From NCBI RefSeq assembly GCF_014229645.1, contig NZ_JAATOD010000001.1, forward strand, positions 744,001 through 808,000: a stretch of DNA of 64,000 nt, written 5' to 3'. Of this stretch, positions 7,561 through 17,088 are shown in pieces. A program made the translations under genes and the position numbers. Origin of the DNA: Listeria swaminathanii. Lineage in GTDB: Bacteria > Bacillota > Bacilli > Lactobacillales > Listeriaceae. Numbering within the stretch: the first letter of the stretch is position 1; each line of letters starts with the position of its first letter. A model generated the notes under the pieces. The model was not told the origin of the DNA. It worked only from the letters and a program-made list of their open reading frames with translations, and searched no databases.

Positions 7561-8435
7561 TTGTAACAGAATATGAATTACTTGTTTGTTTAGCAGAAGA
7601 ACTGAATATGCGTAAAAGTGCGGAAAAACTCTTTTTAAGTCAACCAGCCTTGTCGCAACGCTTACAAACGATTGAAAGCAGATGGAACACCAAAATCTTT
7701 ATTCGTACACAAAAAGGACTGTTGCTAACCCCAGAAGGAGAAGCGATTGTCCGTCATGCATCTAGTGTTATTGAACGAGAACACACTATTCAAGAGAAAC
7801 TCGAAGCGATGGAAGGTGTCGTACGAGGAACACTGCGAATTGCTTGCGCGAGCGTAGTTGCACAAATGTGGCTTCCGCGCGTATTAAAAGCATTTTCAAG
7901 AGCGTATCCCAATGTACAAATCTCACTTGTCACAGGTTGGAGCAGTGAGGTGACGCAACAACTTGCCGCTGGAAATGTCCACATCGGGATTGTCCGCGGG
8001 AATTCGACTTGGAAAAGTGTTCAAAAACCGTTATTTAATGACAAATTAATTTTAGTGGATACAGAAATCACGAAAATTGAAGAAGTTTTCCAAACCAATC
8101 GCCCGTTTATTCAGTTTCGTAGTGATTCGAATTATTATCAAGTTATTCAAGACTACTGGCAAAGAAATTTCGGGAAAATGCCACGCCAAGCAATGCTAAT
8201 GGACCAAATGGAAACTTCGAGACAAATGGCATTAAACGGCATCGGCTTTGCGATTTTACCAGAAGTAACAATGTTAGGATATACGGATAAAATCAATAAA
8301 ATCCCACTGACAGAAAAAGATGGCTCAATTTTAAGCCGTGAAACGAATTTGCTGACCTACGAACAGTCACTCAGCTTACCGCAAGTGAAGGCGTTTTTAG
8401 AAATAACAGATAAATTCCTTGAACAAGTTAAATAG
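7557..8435 (+). CDS. ccpC: LysR-family regulator, CcpC orthologue
   Basis: 292 residues. The N-terminal winged helix-turn-helix is visible as NMRKSAEKLFLSQPALSQRLQTIE (in segments) and RTQKGLLLTPEGEAIV, and a periplasmic-binding-like effector domain follows from about residue 90. In Bacillus CcpC is a citrate-responsive repressor of citrate synthase and aconitase genes and lies next to ykuL, as here. That placement, not a residue signature, is the main reason for the name. Start ATG 7557 overlaps cbpB by four bases. Confidence 0.85.
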   Translation: MIVTEYELLVCLAEELNMRKSAEKLFLSQPALSQRLQTIESRWNTKIFIRTQKGLLLTPEGEAIVRHASSVIEREHTIQEKLEAMEGVVRGTLRIACASVVAQMWLPRVLKAFSRAYPNVQISLVTGWSSEVTQQLAAGNVHIGIVRGNSTWKSVQKPLFNDKLILVDTEITKIEEVFQTNRPFIQFRSDSNYYQVIQDYWQRNFGKMPRQAMLMDQMETSRQMALNGIGFAILPEVTMLGYTDKINKIPLTEKDGSILSRETNLLTYEQSLSLPQVKAFLEITDKFLEQVK

Positions 8436-8482
8436 CTATGGCAAAATAGAAATCAGAACGTATCGGAAGGGGACAAAAATTC

Positions 8483-9193
8483 ATGGAACAAATGGATGCA
8501 CACCAAATTATTTCTTTTATTCAAAATAGCAAGAAAGCAACACCGGTCAAAGTTTACCTTAAAGGGAGCTTAGAAAAAATTGATTTTCCAAGTGATGTAA
8601 AAACTTTCATTACTGGAAACGCGGGAACAATTTTTGGAGAATGGGCTGTTGTTGAGCCGTTATTAGAAGCAAATAAAGCGAATATTGAAGATTACGTGAT
8701 TGAAAATGATCGTCGTAACTCCGCTATTCCTTTGTTAGATATGAAAAATATTAACGCGCGTATTGAGCCGGGCGCAGTTATTCGCGACCAAGTAACTATC
8801 GGTGACAATGCGGTGATTATGATGGGAGCAAGCATCAATATCGGTTCTGTTATCGGTGACGGTACAATGATTGATATGAATGTTGTTCTTGGTGGACGCG
8901 CAACTGTTGGTAAAAATTGCCATATCGGTGCTGGTACCGTCCTTGCTGGTGTAGTAGAACCACCATCCGCACAACCAGTTATCGTCGAAGATAATGTTGT
9001 TGTCGGCGCGAATGTTGTTGTTTTAGAGGGCGTACGCATTGGCGAAGGTGCGGTTGTCGCAGCAGGCGCAATCGTAACAAAAGATGTAGCTCCTGGAACA
9101 GTCGTGGCGGGAATTCCTGCACGTGAACTTAAAAAATTAGATGCAAAAACTGCTTCTAAAACAGAAATCATGCAAGAACTTCGCCAACTTTAA
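8483..9193 (+). CDS. dapH: 2,3,4,5-tetrahydropyridine-2,6-dicarboxylate N-acetyltransferase
   Basis: 236 residues, the family's usual length. An N-terminal alpha/beta domain (1-85) is followed by left-handed beta-helix hexapeptide repeats ([51 protein letters not shown] in pieces) to about residue 205. It acetylates tetrahydrodipicolinate from acetyl-CoA in the diaminopimelate/lysine pathway that feeds peptidoglycan. AAGGGG stands upstream of the ATG. It is followed by dapL after an imperfect terminator-like hairpin. Confidence 0.95.
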   Translation: MEQMDAHQIISFIQNSKKATPVKVYLKGSLEKIDFPSDVKTFITGNAGTIFGEWAVVEPLLEANKANIEDYVIENDRRNSAIPLLDMKNINARIEPGAVIRDQVTIGDNAVIMMGASINIGSVIGDGTMIDMNVVLGGRATVGKNCHIGAGTVLAGVVEPPSAQPVIVEDNVVVGANVVVLEGVRIGEGAVVAAGAIVTKDVAPGTVVAGIPARELKKLDAKTASKTEIMQELRQL

Positions 9194-9198
9194 AAAAT

Positions 9199-9240
9199 CA
9201 AAGGGAACTGTTTCGTCTTTTGGCGAAGCAGTCCTTTTTT
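9199..9240 (+). terminator. Imperfect hairpin between dapH and dapL
   Basis: GGAACTGTTTCG / CGAAGCAGTCC (with G-U pairs) followed by six T. It ends two bases before the dapL ribosome binding site AGAAGGAGAG. It may partly terminate dapH transcripts and lower dapL expression. Confidence 0.55.
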
Positions 9241-9257
9241 AGAAGGAGAGAGTCGCC

Positions 9258-10373
9258 ATGTTAAATGAATTTATTGCCATTCGACGTGATTTACACCAAA
9301 TTCCTGAAACAGGTTACAAAGAGCTGAAAACACAAGCTTATTTATTAGATTATATTAGCAAATTACCCAATGAACATTTAGAAGTAAAAAAATGGCGCAC
9401 TGGGATTTTAGTTTTAGTGAAGGGAACGAACCCCGAAAAAACAATTGGTTATCGTACAGATATTGATGCGCTGCCGATTACAGAAGAAACTGGGTTGCCA
9501 TTTGAATCGAAACATGCTGGAAATATGCACGCTTGTGGACATGATTTACATATGAGTATCGCGCTTGGAGTGTTGACTCATTTTGCGGGTAAACCTGCCA
9601 AAGATAATTTACTCTTCGTTTTCCAACCAGCAGAAGAAGGTCCGGGTGGCGCAAAACCAATCATGGAAAGCGCGGAATTTGCCGAGTGGCGTCCAGATGC
9701 TATTTATGGACTGCACATCGCACCAGAATACAAAGTCGGCGAAATTGCGATTAAGCCAGGCTTACTATTCGCCAACACATCAGAACTCTTTATTTCATTT
9801 AAAGGAAAAGGCGGACATGCGGCGTATCCACATTTGGCGAATGATATGGTTGTTGCGGCAAGTGCATTTGTTGGGCAAATGCAGACGATTATAAGCCGAA
9901 ATATTGATCCAATGGATAGCGCGGTTATTACGATTGGTCGCATTCATGGCGGTGAAATTCAAAATGTGATTGCGGAAACGGCCTATTTAGATGGGACAAT
10001 TCGGACGCTTTCACCGGAAACAATGGAAATCGTTTGGACGCGTTTGAAACAACTGGCGAAAGGTTGGGAAGAAGCTTACCAATGTGAAGTAGAATTCCAT
10101 CCCGGTTCGGATTATTACCAAGTAGACAATGATCCAGTAGAAACAGAAGAATTTATCCAGTTTTTAGAAGAACGTTATCCTGACAGTTATGTACCAGCTC
10201 GTTCGGCGATGACTGGCGAAGATTTTGGTTACTTTTTATCCGAAATTAAAGGGTTTATGTTTTGGTTAGGTGTGGACTCGAAGTATAGTTTGCATCACGC
10301 GAAACTTAATCCAAAAGAAGAAGCTATTCCATTTGCGATTGATGTATTAGTTCAATTTTTGGAAAGTAAATAA
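9258..10373 (+). CDS. dapL: N-acetyldiaminopimelate deacetylase (M20 family)
   Basis: 371 residues. The M20 metallopeptidase signature is clear: metal-binding Asp in [26 protein letters not shown], and a late [15 protein letters not shown]-type motif (seen as [13 protein letters not shown]), with an inserted dimerisation domain in the middle. It removes acetate from N-acetyl-LL-diaminopimelate, the step after PatA. AGAAGGAGAG is a strong ribosome binding site. It completes the acetylase route with dapH and patA. Confidence 0.92.
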   Translation: MLNEFIAIRRDLHQIPETGYKELKTQAYLLDYISKLPNEHLEVKKWRTGILVLVKGTNPEKTIGYRTDIDALPITEETGLPFESKHAGNMHACGHDLHMSIALGVLTHFAGKPAKDNLLFVFQPAEEGPGGAKPIMESAEFAEWRPDAIYGLHIAPEYKVGEIAIKPGLLFANTSELFISFKGKGGHAAYPHLANDMVVAASAFVGQMQTIISRNIDPMDSAVITIGRIHGGEIQNVIAETAYLDGTIRTLSPETMEIVWTRLKQLAKGWEEAYQCEVEFHPGSDYYQVDNDPVETEEFIQFLEERYPDSYVPARSAMTGEDFGYFLSEIKGFMFWLGVDSKYSLHHAKLNPKEEAIPFAIDVLVQFLESK

Positions 10374-10420
10374 AAAGGCGTAAATTCGTTCTCTAAATGA
10401 GCGAATTTACGTCTTTTTAA
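10372..10420. terminator. Bidirectional terminator between dapL and the MscS gene
   Basis: GCGTAAATTCG / CGAATTTACG stem with A tract on one side and T tract on the other; both convergent genes end against it. Confidence 0.85.
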
Positions 10421-11298
10421 TTATTATTTGGTCCGAATGTGCTCACAAAATTGAGTGGTAGTTCGATTTCATTTTCAGCGAGTGCTTCGCGGATATCTTT
10501 GAGTAAGTCGCGTTGAACAGAATACTGCTCACCGTTCACGGCTTTACCTACTACGCGGATTACCATGTTTGTCGCATCAATGTTTTGCACACCTAGTACA
10601 ATAGGGGGCTCTACAATATTTTTATTTTCTTTTGCAGCAGCCTCACAAACTTCACTAATAATCGTAATTGCTTTTTCCGGATCCTCATGTGGACTAATTT
10701 GAATGTCCACCATCACGCGCATATTACCGCGCGAATGATTACTAACGACCATAATTTGTCTGTTAGGAATGAAATGAAGCGTGCCATCAAAATCACGTAC
10801 CTGCGTTGTTCTAAGTCCAAGTGCTTCAACAGTTCCATTGACTAGTCCAATTGTAATCGTATCGCCAACATCAAGTTGTCGTTCAAGCAGAATGAAAAAT
10901 CCAGTTACCACGTCACTAACAAGCCCTTGCGCACCAAACGCGATTGCCAAACTCGCAACCCCAGCACTTGCAATAATCGCCGTAACATCCATAAAGTTCT
11001 GTAATAATAAAATCGCGAAAGTAAAGAATAACACATAGCCATAAAAATTAGAAATTAAGCTTTCTAACGTATCCGCTCGACCAACAGAAACAGCCTGTTG
11101 CTGCCGATATTTACGGAAGAAACTACGAATAATCTTATTACCAACCACGCGGAAAATAAAATAAAGAACAAGTAAAATGGCAATTTTTATCCCGACAGAA
11201 ATAATATGATTCCAAAATTGTTCCCAATCAATCGAATTGAACCACTTTTTGAGTAAATTCATCTTTTGGTCCACATCCTTTGAAAGATCTCCATCCAT
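10417..11298 (-). CDS. MscS-type mechanosensitive channel (YkuT-like)
   Basis: 293 residues. Three hydrophobic segments (about 28-48, 72-92 and 95-120) include a glycine/alanine-rich pore helix (ASAGVASLAIAFGAQGLVSDV), followed by the cytoplasmic beta domain (LDVGDTITIG..NGTVEALGLRTTQVRDFDG) and a C-terminal alpha/beta domain. Such channels release solutes on hypo-osmotic shock, opposing the betaine importer encoded next to it. The start is ATG 11298 after GAAAGGGGGAG. B. subtilis ykuT occupies the same place after the dap genes. Confidence 0.9.
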   Translation of the reverse strand: MDGDLSKDVDQKMNLLKKWFNSIDWEQFWNHIISVGIKIAILLVLYFIFRVVGNKIIRSFFRKYRQQQAVSVGRADTLESLISNFYGYVLFFTFAILLLQNFMDVTAIIASAGVASLAIAFGAQGLVSDVVTGFFILLERQLDVGDTITIGLVNGTVEALGLRTTQVRDFDGTLHFIPNRQIMVVSNHSRGNMRVMVDIQISPHEDPEKAITIISEVCEAAAKENKNIVEPPIVLGVQNIDATNMVIRVVGKAVNGEQYSVQRDLLKDIREALAENEIELPLNFVSTFGPNNN

Positions 11299-11633
11299 TT
11301 CATCTCCCCCTTTCTAATGAAATGTCCTTTTCTATTCTAACAAATATTTTACAAAAATGCTGTTATAAAAAATAAATTCCCGCTAGAAAACGCCTATTTT
11401 TCTTGAAAAACACTACTTTTTTTCAAAAAAAATTAAAAAACTGTTAGCCACTCTTGTAGTAAGATGGAGGCGCTTTCTAAAATGTGCAAAATGGCGCAAA
11501 CCAAACTGTATGATGTGAAACTAAGCCGAAACTTGTGTACAATGATAAATGTTATTGCTTTTTTTAAAAGTGATATGGGCCGAATTTTTGCCTAGTAAAT
11601 AATTCAATCTAAAAAAAGAAAGGGGATTTTATT
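11299..11633. other. Divergent intergenic region upstream of gbuABC
   Basis: About 335 AT-rich bases. A TACAAT (11538-11543) is the best -10-like sequence for gbuA but has no good -35 partner. gbuA is known in Listeria to have both sigma-A and sigma-B promoters; I could not place a convincing sigma-B GTTT..GGGWA pair by eye. No gene is seen. Confidence 0.4.
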
Positions 11634-12827
11634 TTGAGTAAGATTAAAGTAGAAGAGCTAACGAAGATTTTCGGAAAAAAGGCTTCCAAAGCATCTTCTT
11701 TACTTTCTCAGGGAAAATCAAAAACAGATATTTTGAAAGAAACAGGCGCGACAATTGGTGTTAATAAAGCATCTTTTAGCGTAGAAGAAGGAGAAATTTT
11801 CGTTATAATGGGGCTTTCTGGTAGTGGGAAGTCAACGTTGGTACGACTTTTAAACCGTCTAATTGAGCCTACGAGCGGAAAAATTTGGCTTGACGGAAAA
11901 GAACTATCTAGTCTAAATAAAAAAGAACTTTTGGAAGTTAGAAGAAAAAGCATGAGTATGGTCTTCCAAAACTTTGGTTTATTCCCGAATAGAACGATTA
12001 ACCGTAACGTTGAATATGGTCTTGAAATTCAAGGCATGGACAAAGAAGAACGCGAGAAAAATGCAGCAGAATCATTGGCATTAGTTGGTTTAGCTGGTTA
12101 CGGCGATCAATATCCTTCGCAACTTTCTGGTGGGATGCAGCAACGTGTAGGTCTGGCGAGAGCACTTGCGAACAATCCGGACATTTTACTGATGGATGAA
12201 GCATTCTCCGCACTTGACCCACTTAACCGAAAAGATATGCAAGATCAATTGCTCGATTTACAAGATAAAATGAAAAAAACGATTATCTTTATTACCCATG
12301 ATTTGGATGAGGCGCTTCGTATTGGCGACCACATTATGATTATGCGTGATGGTTCCGTTGTTCAAACTGGTTCTCCGGAAGAAATTCTGGCACATCCGGC
12401 AAATGAATATGTTGAAAAATTCATTGAAGATGTAGACCGTTCCAAAGTCTATACAGCGAGCAACGTAATGATTCGTCCAGAAATCGTTAATTTTGAAAAA
12501 GATGGCCCTCGTGTTGCGCTTAAACGGATGCGTGAAGCTGGAACTTCCAGTGTATTTGTCGTAAAACGTAATCGTGAGTTAGTCGGAATCGTCCATGCAG
12601 CTGAAGTATCTAAACTTGTAAAAGAGAATGTAACTTCGCTAGAAACTGCTTTGCATCGTGATGTGCCAACAACTGGCCTAGATACGCCTCTTGCAGAAAT
12701 TATGGATACTATCTCGACAACAACGATTCCAATAGCTGTAACAGAAGATGGGAAACTAAAAGGAATTATCATTCGCGGATCCGTTCTGGCCGCGCTTTCT
12801 GGAAACGAGGTGAACGTTAATGCCTAA
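11634..12827 (+). CDS. gbuA: Glycine betaine ABC transporter, ATP-binding subunit
   Basis: 397 residues. Walker A is GLSGSGKST, the signature LSGGMQQRVG and Walker B ILLMDEAFSALD. A C-terminal pair of CBS motifs (from about 285) is typical of the osmoregulatory OpuA/Gbu type, where it senses ionic strength or nucleotides. It energises betaine uptake with GbuB and GbuC. The TTG start is supported by AAGGGG eight bases upstream. It overlaps gbuB by eight bases. Confidence 0.97.
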   Translation: MSKIKVEELTKIFGKKASKASSLLSQGKSKTDILKETGATIGVNKASFSVEEGEIFVIMGLSGSGKSTLVRLLNRLIEPTSGKIWLDGKELSSLNKKELLEVRRKSMSMVFQNFGLFPNRTINRNVEYGLEIQGMDKEEREKNAAESLALVGLAGYGDQYPSQLSGGMQQRVGLARALANNPDILLMDEAFSALDPLNRKDMQDQLLDLQDKMKKTIIFITHDLDEALRIGDHIMIMRDGSVVQTGSPEEILAHPANEYVEKFIEDVDRSKVYTASNVMIRPEIVNFEKDGPRVALKRMREAGTSSVFVVKRNRELVGIVHAAEVSKLVKENVTSLETALHRDVPTTGLDTPLAEIMDTISTTTIPIAVTEDGKLKGIIIRGSVLAALSGNEVNVNA

Positions 12828-13668
12828 TATTCCAACGATTCCATTAGCTAGTTGGATTGACAAATTAGTAGATGGCTTAACGCAATTTGAAGGATTTTTT
12901 AATGTAATTACCAATATCATTGGCGGGGTTGTTGACGCATTCCAATGGGTCTTTGACTTAGTTCCACCATGGTTATTTATTATTTTACTTGTACTTGGAA
13001 CATTCTGGGTAAACCGTAAAGGCAAAAAATGGGGTTTAATTACTTTTGAAGTTGTCGGTTTACTTTTAATTTGGAACTTAGATTTCTGGCGCGATATGAC
13101 GCAAACATTGACGCTCGTACTGACAAGTAGTTTAATCGCTCTTGTTATTGGGGTTCCACTTGGTATTTGGATGGCGAAAAGCAATATTGTCGAAAGTATC
13201 TTTAAACCAGTACTCGACTTTATGCAAACTATGCCAGCCTTCGTTTACTTAATTCCAGCTGTAGCATTTTTCGGAATTGGGATGGTTCCAGGGGTTGTTG
13301 CTTCTGTAATTTTCGCAATGCCTCCAACTGTTCGGATGACTAACCTAGGTATTCGCCAAGTTTCGACAGAGCTTGTTGAAGCAGCAGATTCGTTTGGTTC
13401 AACACCTTGGCAAAAACTTTGGAAAGTACAGCTACCAATGGCGAAATCGACTATGATGGCTGGTATTAACCAAAGTATCATGTTAGCACTTTCCATGGTC
13501 GTAATTGCTTCGATGATCGGTGCGATGGGACTTGGAACACGCGTTTACTTTGCAGTAGGACGTAATGACGCTGGTGGTGGATTTGTGGCTGGGATTGCGA
13601 TTGTTATCGTAGCAATCATCCTAGACCGTCTAACACAAGCATTCAACAAAAAAGCGAAATCGGAATAA
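12820..13668 (+). CDS. gbuB: Glycine betaine ABC transporter, permease subunit
   Basis: 282 residues with about six or seven membrane segments and the permease EAA loop seen as EAADSFGSTPWQKLWKVQLP. The N-terminal amphipathic region precedes the transmembrane core, as in OpuAB. The start lies inside the end of gbuA, so translation is coupled, and gbuC follows 13 bases after the stop. Confidence 0.97.
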   Translation: MPNIPTIPLASWIDKLVDGLTQFEGFFNVITNIIGGVVDAFQWVFDLVPPWLFIILLVLGTFWVNRKGKKWGLITFEVVGLLLIWNLDFWRDMTQTLTLVLTSSLIALVIGVPLGIWMAKSNIVESIFKPVLDFMQTMPAFVYLIPAVAFFGIGMVPGVVASVIFAMPPTVRMTNLGIRQVSTELVEAADSFGSTPWQKLWKVQLPMAKSTMMAGINQSIMLALSMVVIASMIGAMGLGTRVYFAVGRNDAGGGFVAGIAIVIVAIILDRLTQAFNKKAKSE

Positions 13669-13681
13669 GGAGGAGAGTAGA

Positions 13682-14584
13682 TTGCTAAAAAAATTAATCA
13701 CCACCGCAGTTTTGGCTATGCTTATTTTCACTTTAGCAGCCTGCGGGACAACACTTGCTCCTTATGACGCGAAAAAAGATTTAGGCGAACAAATCAATTA
13801 TACAATCACTGGAATTGATGCAGGAGCAGGAATCATGCTTGCAACACAAAATGCGATTAAAGATTACCATTTAGATGATGATAATTGGCAGTTACAAACA
13901 AGTTCCACTGCAGCAATGACTAGTACACTCCAAAAAGCGATGAAAGATAAGCGCCCAATTGTTGTTACTGGATGGACACCGCACTGGATGTTTACAAAAT
14001 TTGATTTGAAATTTTTAGATGATCCGAAAAATGTCTATGGAAACGCAGAAAATATCCACACGATTGTACGTAAAGGCTTAAAAGAAGATAAACCTTCCGC
14101 GTACCAAGTGTTAGATAATTTCTTCTGGACTGCTGAGGATATGTCGGAAGTAATGCTCGAAGTTAATGACGGCGTTGACCCAGAAGAAGCAGCCAAAAAA
14201 TGGATTAAAAATAATCCAGAAAAAGTGGCAAAATGGACAGATGGCGTAGAAAAAGTAGATGGCGATGAAATCAAGTTAACTTATGTAGCTTGGGATTCTG
14301 AAATTGCCTCCACAAACGTTGTCGCAGAAGCATTAAAACAAGTTGGCTACAAACCAACTATCCAAGCAATGGAAATTCAACCAATGTGGGCGTCGGTTGC
14401 AACGGATGCAGCGGATGGTATGGTCGCGGCATGGCTTCCAAACACTTCCGGAATTTACTACAAAGATTACAAAGGGAAGTTTGAAGATTTAGGACCGAAC
14501 TTAAAAGGTGCCAAAATTGGCCTAGCCGTTCCAAAATACATGACAAACATTAATTCCATTGAAGATTTAAAAACAAGCAAATAA
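13682..14584 (+). CDS. gbuC: Glycine betaine-binding lipoprotein
   Basis: 300 residues. A lipoprotein signal peptide ends in the lipobox FTLAAC, so the mature protein is anchored outside the membrane. The rest is an OpuAC-type binding protein with aromatic ligand residues in VTGWTPHWMF, YVAWDSE and MVAAWLP, which form the tryptophan cage for betaine. The TTG start follows GGAGGAGAG. Last gene of the gbu operon. Confidence 0.97.
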   Translation: MLKKLITTAVLAMLIFTLAACGTTLAPYDAKKDLGEQINYTITGIDAGAGIMLATQNAIKDYHLDDDNWQLQTSSTAAMTSTLQKAMKDKRPIVVTGWTPHWMFTKFDLKFLDDPKNVYGNAENIHTIVRKGLKEDKPSAYQVLDNFFWTAEDMSEVMLEVNDGVDPEEAAKKWIKNNPEKVAKWTDGVEKVDGDEIKLTYVAWDSEIASTNVVAEALKQVGYKPTIQAMEIQPMWASVATDAADGMVAAWLPNTSGIYYKDYKGKFEDLGPNLKGAKIGLAVPKYMTNINSIEDLKTSK

Positions 14585-14590
14585 GCTTTT

Positions 14591-14645
14591 GAAAAGGTAC
14601 GAAGAAGTTCAAGCGATACTTGATACTTTCTCCGTGCCTTTTCTT
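14591..14645 (+). terminator. Terminator of gbuABC
   Basis: GAAAAGGTACG..AGAAGT / ACTTTCT..CGTGCCTTTTC imperfect stem with a T-rich tail. Confidence 0.7.
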
Positions 14646-14698
14646 CTCTATAAGGGTAAAATAGTAGTTGATTTATGAATTTGCTAGGAGGAAGATGA

Positions 14699-15190
14699 AT
14701 GTTTAAAAAATTTTTAAAAAAGACAAAACATGAAGCAGTTTTCGCTCATGTAACTGGGCAAGTTATCGCCTTAGAAGATGTTCCAGATCCAGTTTTTAAC
14801 CAAAAAATGATGGGAGAAGGCATTGCGATTAAGCCAGAAGCAGGCACGATTGTCGCTCCAGTTGACGGGAAAATCATTCAACTTGCGGAAACAAAACATG
14901 CTTTTGGAATTCGTACCGATATGGGCCAAGAAATCCTTGTACATATTGGCTTAGAAACCGTATCTCTAAATGGGGAAGGCTTCAATGTTTTAGTAAGTGT
15001 CGGTGATAAAGTAAAAGTAGGCGATCCGATTGTAGAAGCTGACTTTGATTTTATCCAGAAAAATGCCGCAAGTACAGTTGTTCCAATGGTTATAACAAAC
15101 AGTTCAGAAGGTAAATACGATTTTGATTTCCATGACGTAACAAAAGCAGAAGCAGGGAAAACCGAAGTATTTACAACGAATTTAAAATAA
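14699..15190 (+). CDS. crr: PTS glucose-type EIIA component
   Basis: 163 residues, a free-standing EIIA-Glc with the phosphorylated His82 in EILVHIGLETV and its partner His67 in ETKHAFGIRTDMG. It takes phosphate from HPr and passes it to a sugar-specific EIIB. As a separate protein it can serve several EIICB permeases that lack their own EIIA. AGGAGGAAG precedes the start and a terminator follows at once, so it is a single-gene unit. Confidence 0.95.
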   Translation: MFKKFLKKTKHEAVFAHVTGQVIALEDVPDPVFNQKMMGEGIAIKPEAGTIVAPVDGKIIQLAETKHAFGIRTDMGQEILVHIGLETVSLNGEGFNVLVSVGDKVKVGDPIVEADFDFIQKNAASTVVPMVITNSSEGKYDFDFHDVTKAEAGKTEVFTTNLK

Positions 15191-15197
15191 TCAAACG

Positions 15198-15240
15198 AAA
15201 AAATCCGTGAAAGAGTAATTTTCTTTTCATGGATTTTTTA
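15198..15240 (+). terminator. Terminator of crr
   Basis: AAAATCCGTGAAA / TTTCATGGATTTTTT hairpin ending in a T tract. Confidence 0.85.
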
Positions 15241-15304
15241 GTATTCATTTACGTGTTAAAAGGGTAAAATGAAGATAATTAGTAATAAAAAGGAGCGGAA
15301 TAAT

Positions 15305-16000
15305 ATGTTAGAAGTAATCGTCCAAAATCCAAGAGATGCTCATTTAGCCGAGCAATATGGTGCAAATAGAATGGAAGTGGTTTCCGCAATCAGTGAAGGC
15401 GGCTTAACGCCAAGTTATGGTGCAATTAAAGAAATAGTTCGTGCTTCCAAGTTACCCGCAATGATGATGATTCGACCACACAGCTTTTCTTTTGTATATG
15501 ACGAGACGGCACAAATCGTAATGGAACGGGATATCGAACTTGCAAAAGAAGTCGGCGTACAAGGAATTGTTTACGGTGGCATAACAGCAGACGGAAATAT
15601 TGACCAAGATCTTCTCGAAAAAGTGATTCACTGGAAAGGTGATTTGGATCTTACTTTCCACCGAGCGCTAGAGGCGACCAAAGATATCGAAGCAAGCTAC
15701 CAAGTTTTACGTACATATGGAAAAGATATTAACCAATTACTCACTTCTGGCGGCACAGCTAGCGCATTAGATTCTTTACCTCGCCTAAAACGCTGGATCA
15801 AGGATAGCCAAGAAAACCCAGATTCCTTTCAAATTCTAGTCGGAAGTGGCGTAAAACCAGACAACATTGCCACTTTCCAAACAACACTACATCATACAGA
15901 CTACCACGTCGGAAGTGCTGCAAGAGAAGCCAGTGATTTTTCCAAAGACATTTTAAAAGAAAAAATCGATATATTACAACAACAAATAAACCAAGCTTGA
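15305..16000 (+). CDS. cutC: CutC family protein
   Basis: 231 residues from the ATG at 15305 (MLEVIVQNPRDAHLAEQYGA), which has AAAAGGAG ahead of it; an upstream in-frame ATG has no site. It shows the CutC TIM-barrel signatures: NRMEVVSAISEGGLTPSYG, MMMIRPHSFSF, FHRALEAT, LLTSGGTASA and VGSGVKPDN. CutC was named for copper tolerance in E. coli, but its biochemical role is unsettled. Confidence 0.9.
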   Translation: MLEVIVQNPRDAHLAEQYGANRMEVVSAISEGGLTPSYGAIKEIVRASKLPAMMMIRPHSFSFVYDETAQIVMERDIELAKEVGVQGIVYGGITADGNIDQDLLEKVIHWKGDLDLTFHRALEATKDIEASYQVLRTYGKDINQLLTSGGTASALDSLPRLKRWIKDSQENPDSFQILVGSGVKPDNIATFQTTLHHTDYHVGSAAREASDFSKDILKEKIDILQQQINQA

Positions 16001-16080
16001 TTCTCTGTAGCAGGTAGCCTTACAAGCTTAGATACGCTATAATGAAACAAGACTATTCTTAATGAAAAGGTGGAAAAAAA

Positions 16081-16953
16081 GTGAATAACTATATTGGCAA
16101 AAGCCAAGTAATGACAGTAAAAGAAGTCCAAGAAACAGGTTGGCTTCTTGAAAAAGATGACATAACTGTTTTTTTATCTAAATCAAATACACATGAAACG
16201 GAACTTGCTGTTGGTGCGGAAGTAACCGTATTTATTTTTGTGGACTATGACCGTGAAATCGCAGCAACAACGATTATTCCAAAAATCCAAGTAGGACATT
16301 ATGGCTGGGGAACAGTAACAGAAGTCCGTAAACATCTAGGCGTTTTTGTCGATATCGGCATTGAAAAAGACGTCGTTGTATCATTAGACGACCTACCAGC
16401 ACTACTGCACTTATGGCCTAAAAAAGAAGACCGTGTGATGATTGCACTGCGCGTGGATGAAGAAAATCGCGTTTGGGGAGTTCTCGCAGAAGAAGAACAA
16501 TTCCGCGCAATTGCCGTTCGAGCAGAACAAGATTTATTTAACCAAAATATCGAAGGTACCATCTATCGTTTATTAAAAATAGGTTCATTTGTATTTACAG
16601 ATGATTTCCATATTGGTTTTATTCATGAAAGCGAACGAACTTCTGAACCGCGAATGGGTGAGCGCGTGAAGGCACGTGTTATCGCTGTAAAACCAGATGG
16701 CTCATTAAACTTATCTCTTCGTGGCAGATCGCATGAAGTATTGAATGATGACGCGGAAATGATTTTAACGTATTTACGAAGCGTTGGCGGAGAAATGCCA
16801 TTTGGCGATAAATCCGACCCAGATGCTATTCGTGCAAAATTTGGTATAAGTAAAGCACAATTCAAGCGTGCAATTGGCACACTTTTAAAAGCAAGACGCA
16901 TCACACAAGAAGATGGCGTGGTGACGAAAATCACCGAAGAAACATCCGACTAA
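16081..16953 (+). CDS. cvfB: CvfB/YitL-like S1-domain RNA-binding protein
   Basis: 290 residues with a GTG start after AAAAGGTGG. Repeated S1-like beta barrels are seen (about 65-130, GHYGWGTVTEVRKHLGVFVDIGIEKDVVVSLDDLP; and 150-215, GERVKARVIAVKPDGSLNLSLRG in segments), followed by a C-terminal winged-helix. CvfB in Staphylococcus aureus binds RNA and affects virulence gene expression; YitL is the Bacillus relative. No operon partner is evident, with the lia promoter downstream. Confidence 0.85.
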   Translation: MNNYIGKSQVMTVKEVQETGWLLEKDDITVFLSKSNTHETELAVGAEVTVFIFVDYDREIAATTIIPKIQVGHYGWGTVTEVRKHLGVFVDIGIEKDVVVSLDDLPALLHLWPKKEDRVMIALRVDEENRVWGVLAEEEQFRAIAVRAEQDLFNQNIEGTIYRLLKIGSFVFTDDFHIGFIHESERTSEPRMGERVKARVIAVKPDGSLNLSLRGRSHEVLNDDAEMILTYLRSVGGEMPFGDKSDPDAIRAKFGISKAQFKRAIGTLLKARRITQEDGVVTKITEETSD

Positions 16954-16983
16954 AGTAGTAGGGCATGTTCCAACTAGCGCGGT

Positions 16984-17013
16984 TTGTTTCCTTTAGCAAA
17001 TCATCGCTATAAT
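16984..17013 (+). promoter_or_regulatory. Candidate promoter of liaFSR
   Basis: TTGTTT (16984-16989), 18 bases, TATAAT (17008-17013), about 75 bases before liaF. Confidence 0.55.
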
Positions 17014-17088
17014 AAACACAGCATGTACAAAGTAGCAAAAATCGAGAAATAACTTTGTCAAAAGATGAACGCAAGGAGGTGTGTCAGC

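Noticed and set aside
8692-9171. A 159-codon open frame antisense to dapH
   Set aside because: It is a shadow of the repeated hexapeptide codons of dapH, is Thr/Ser/Pro-rich, and has no ribosome binding site or promoter.
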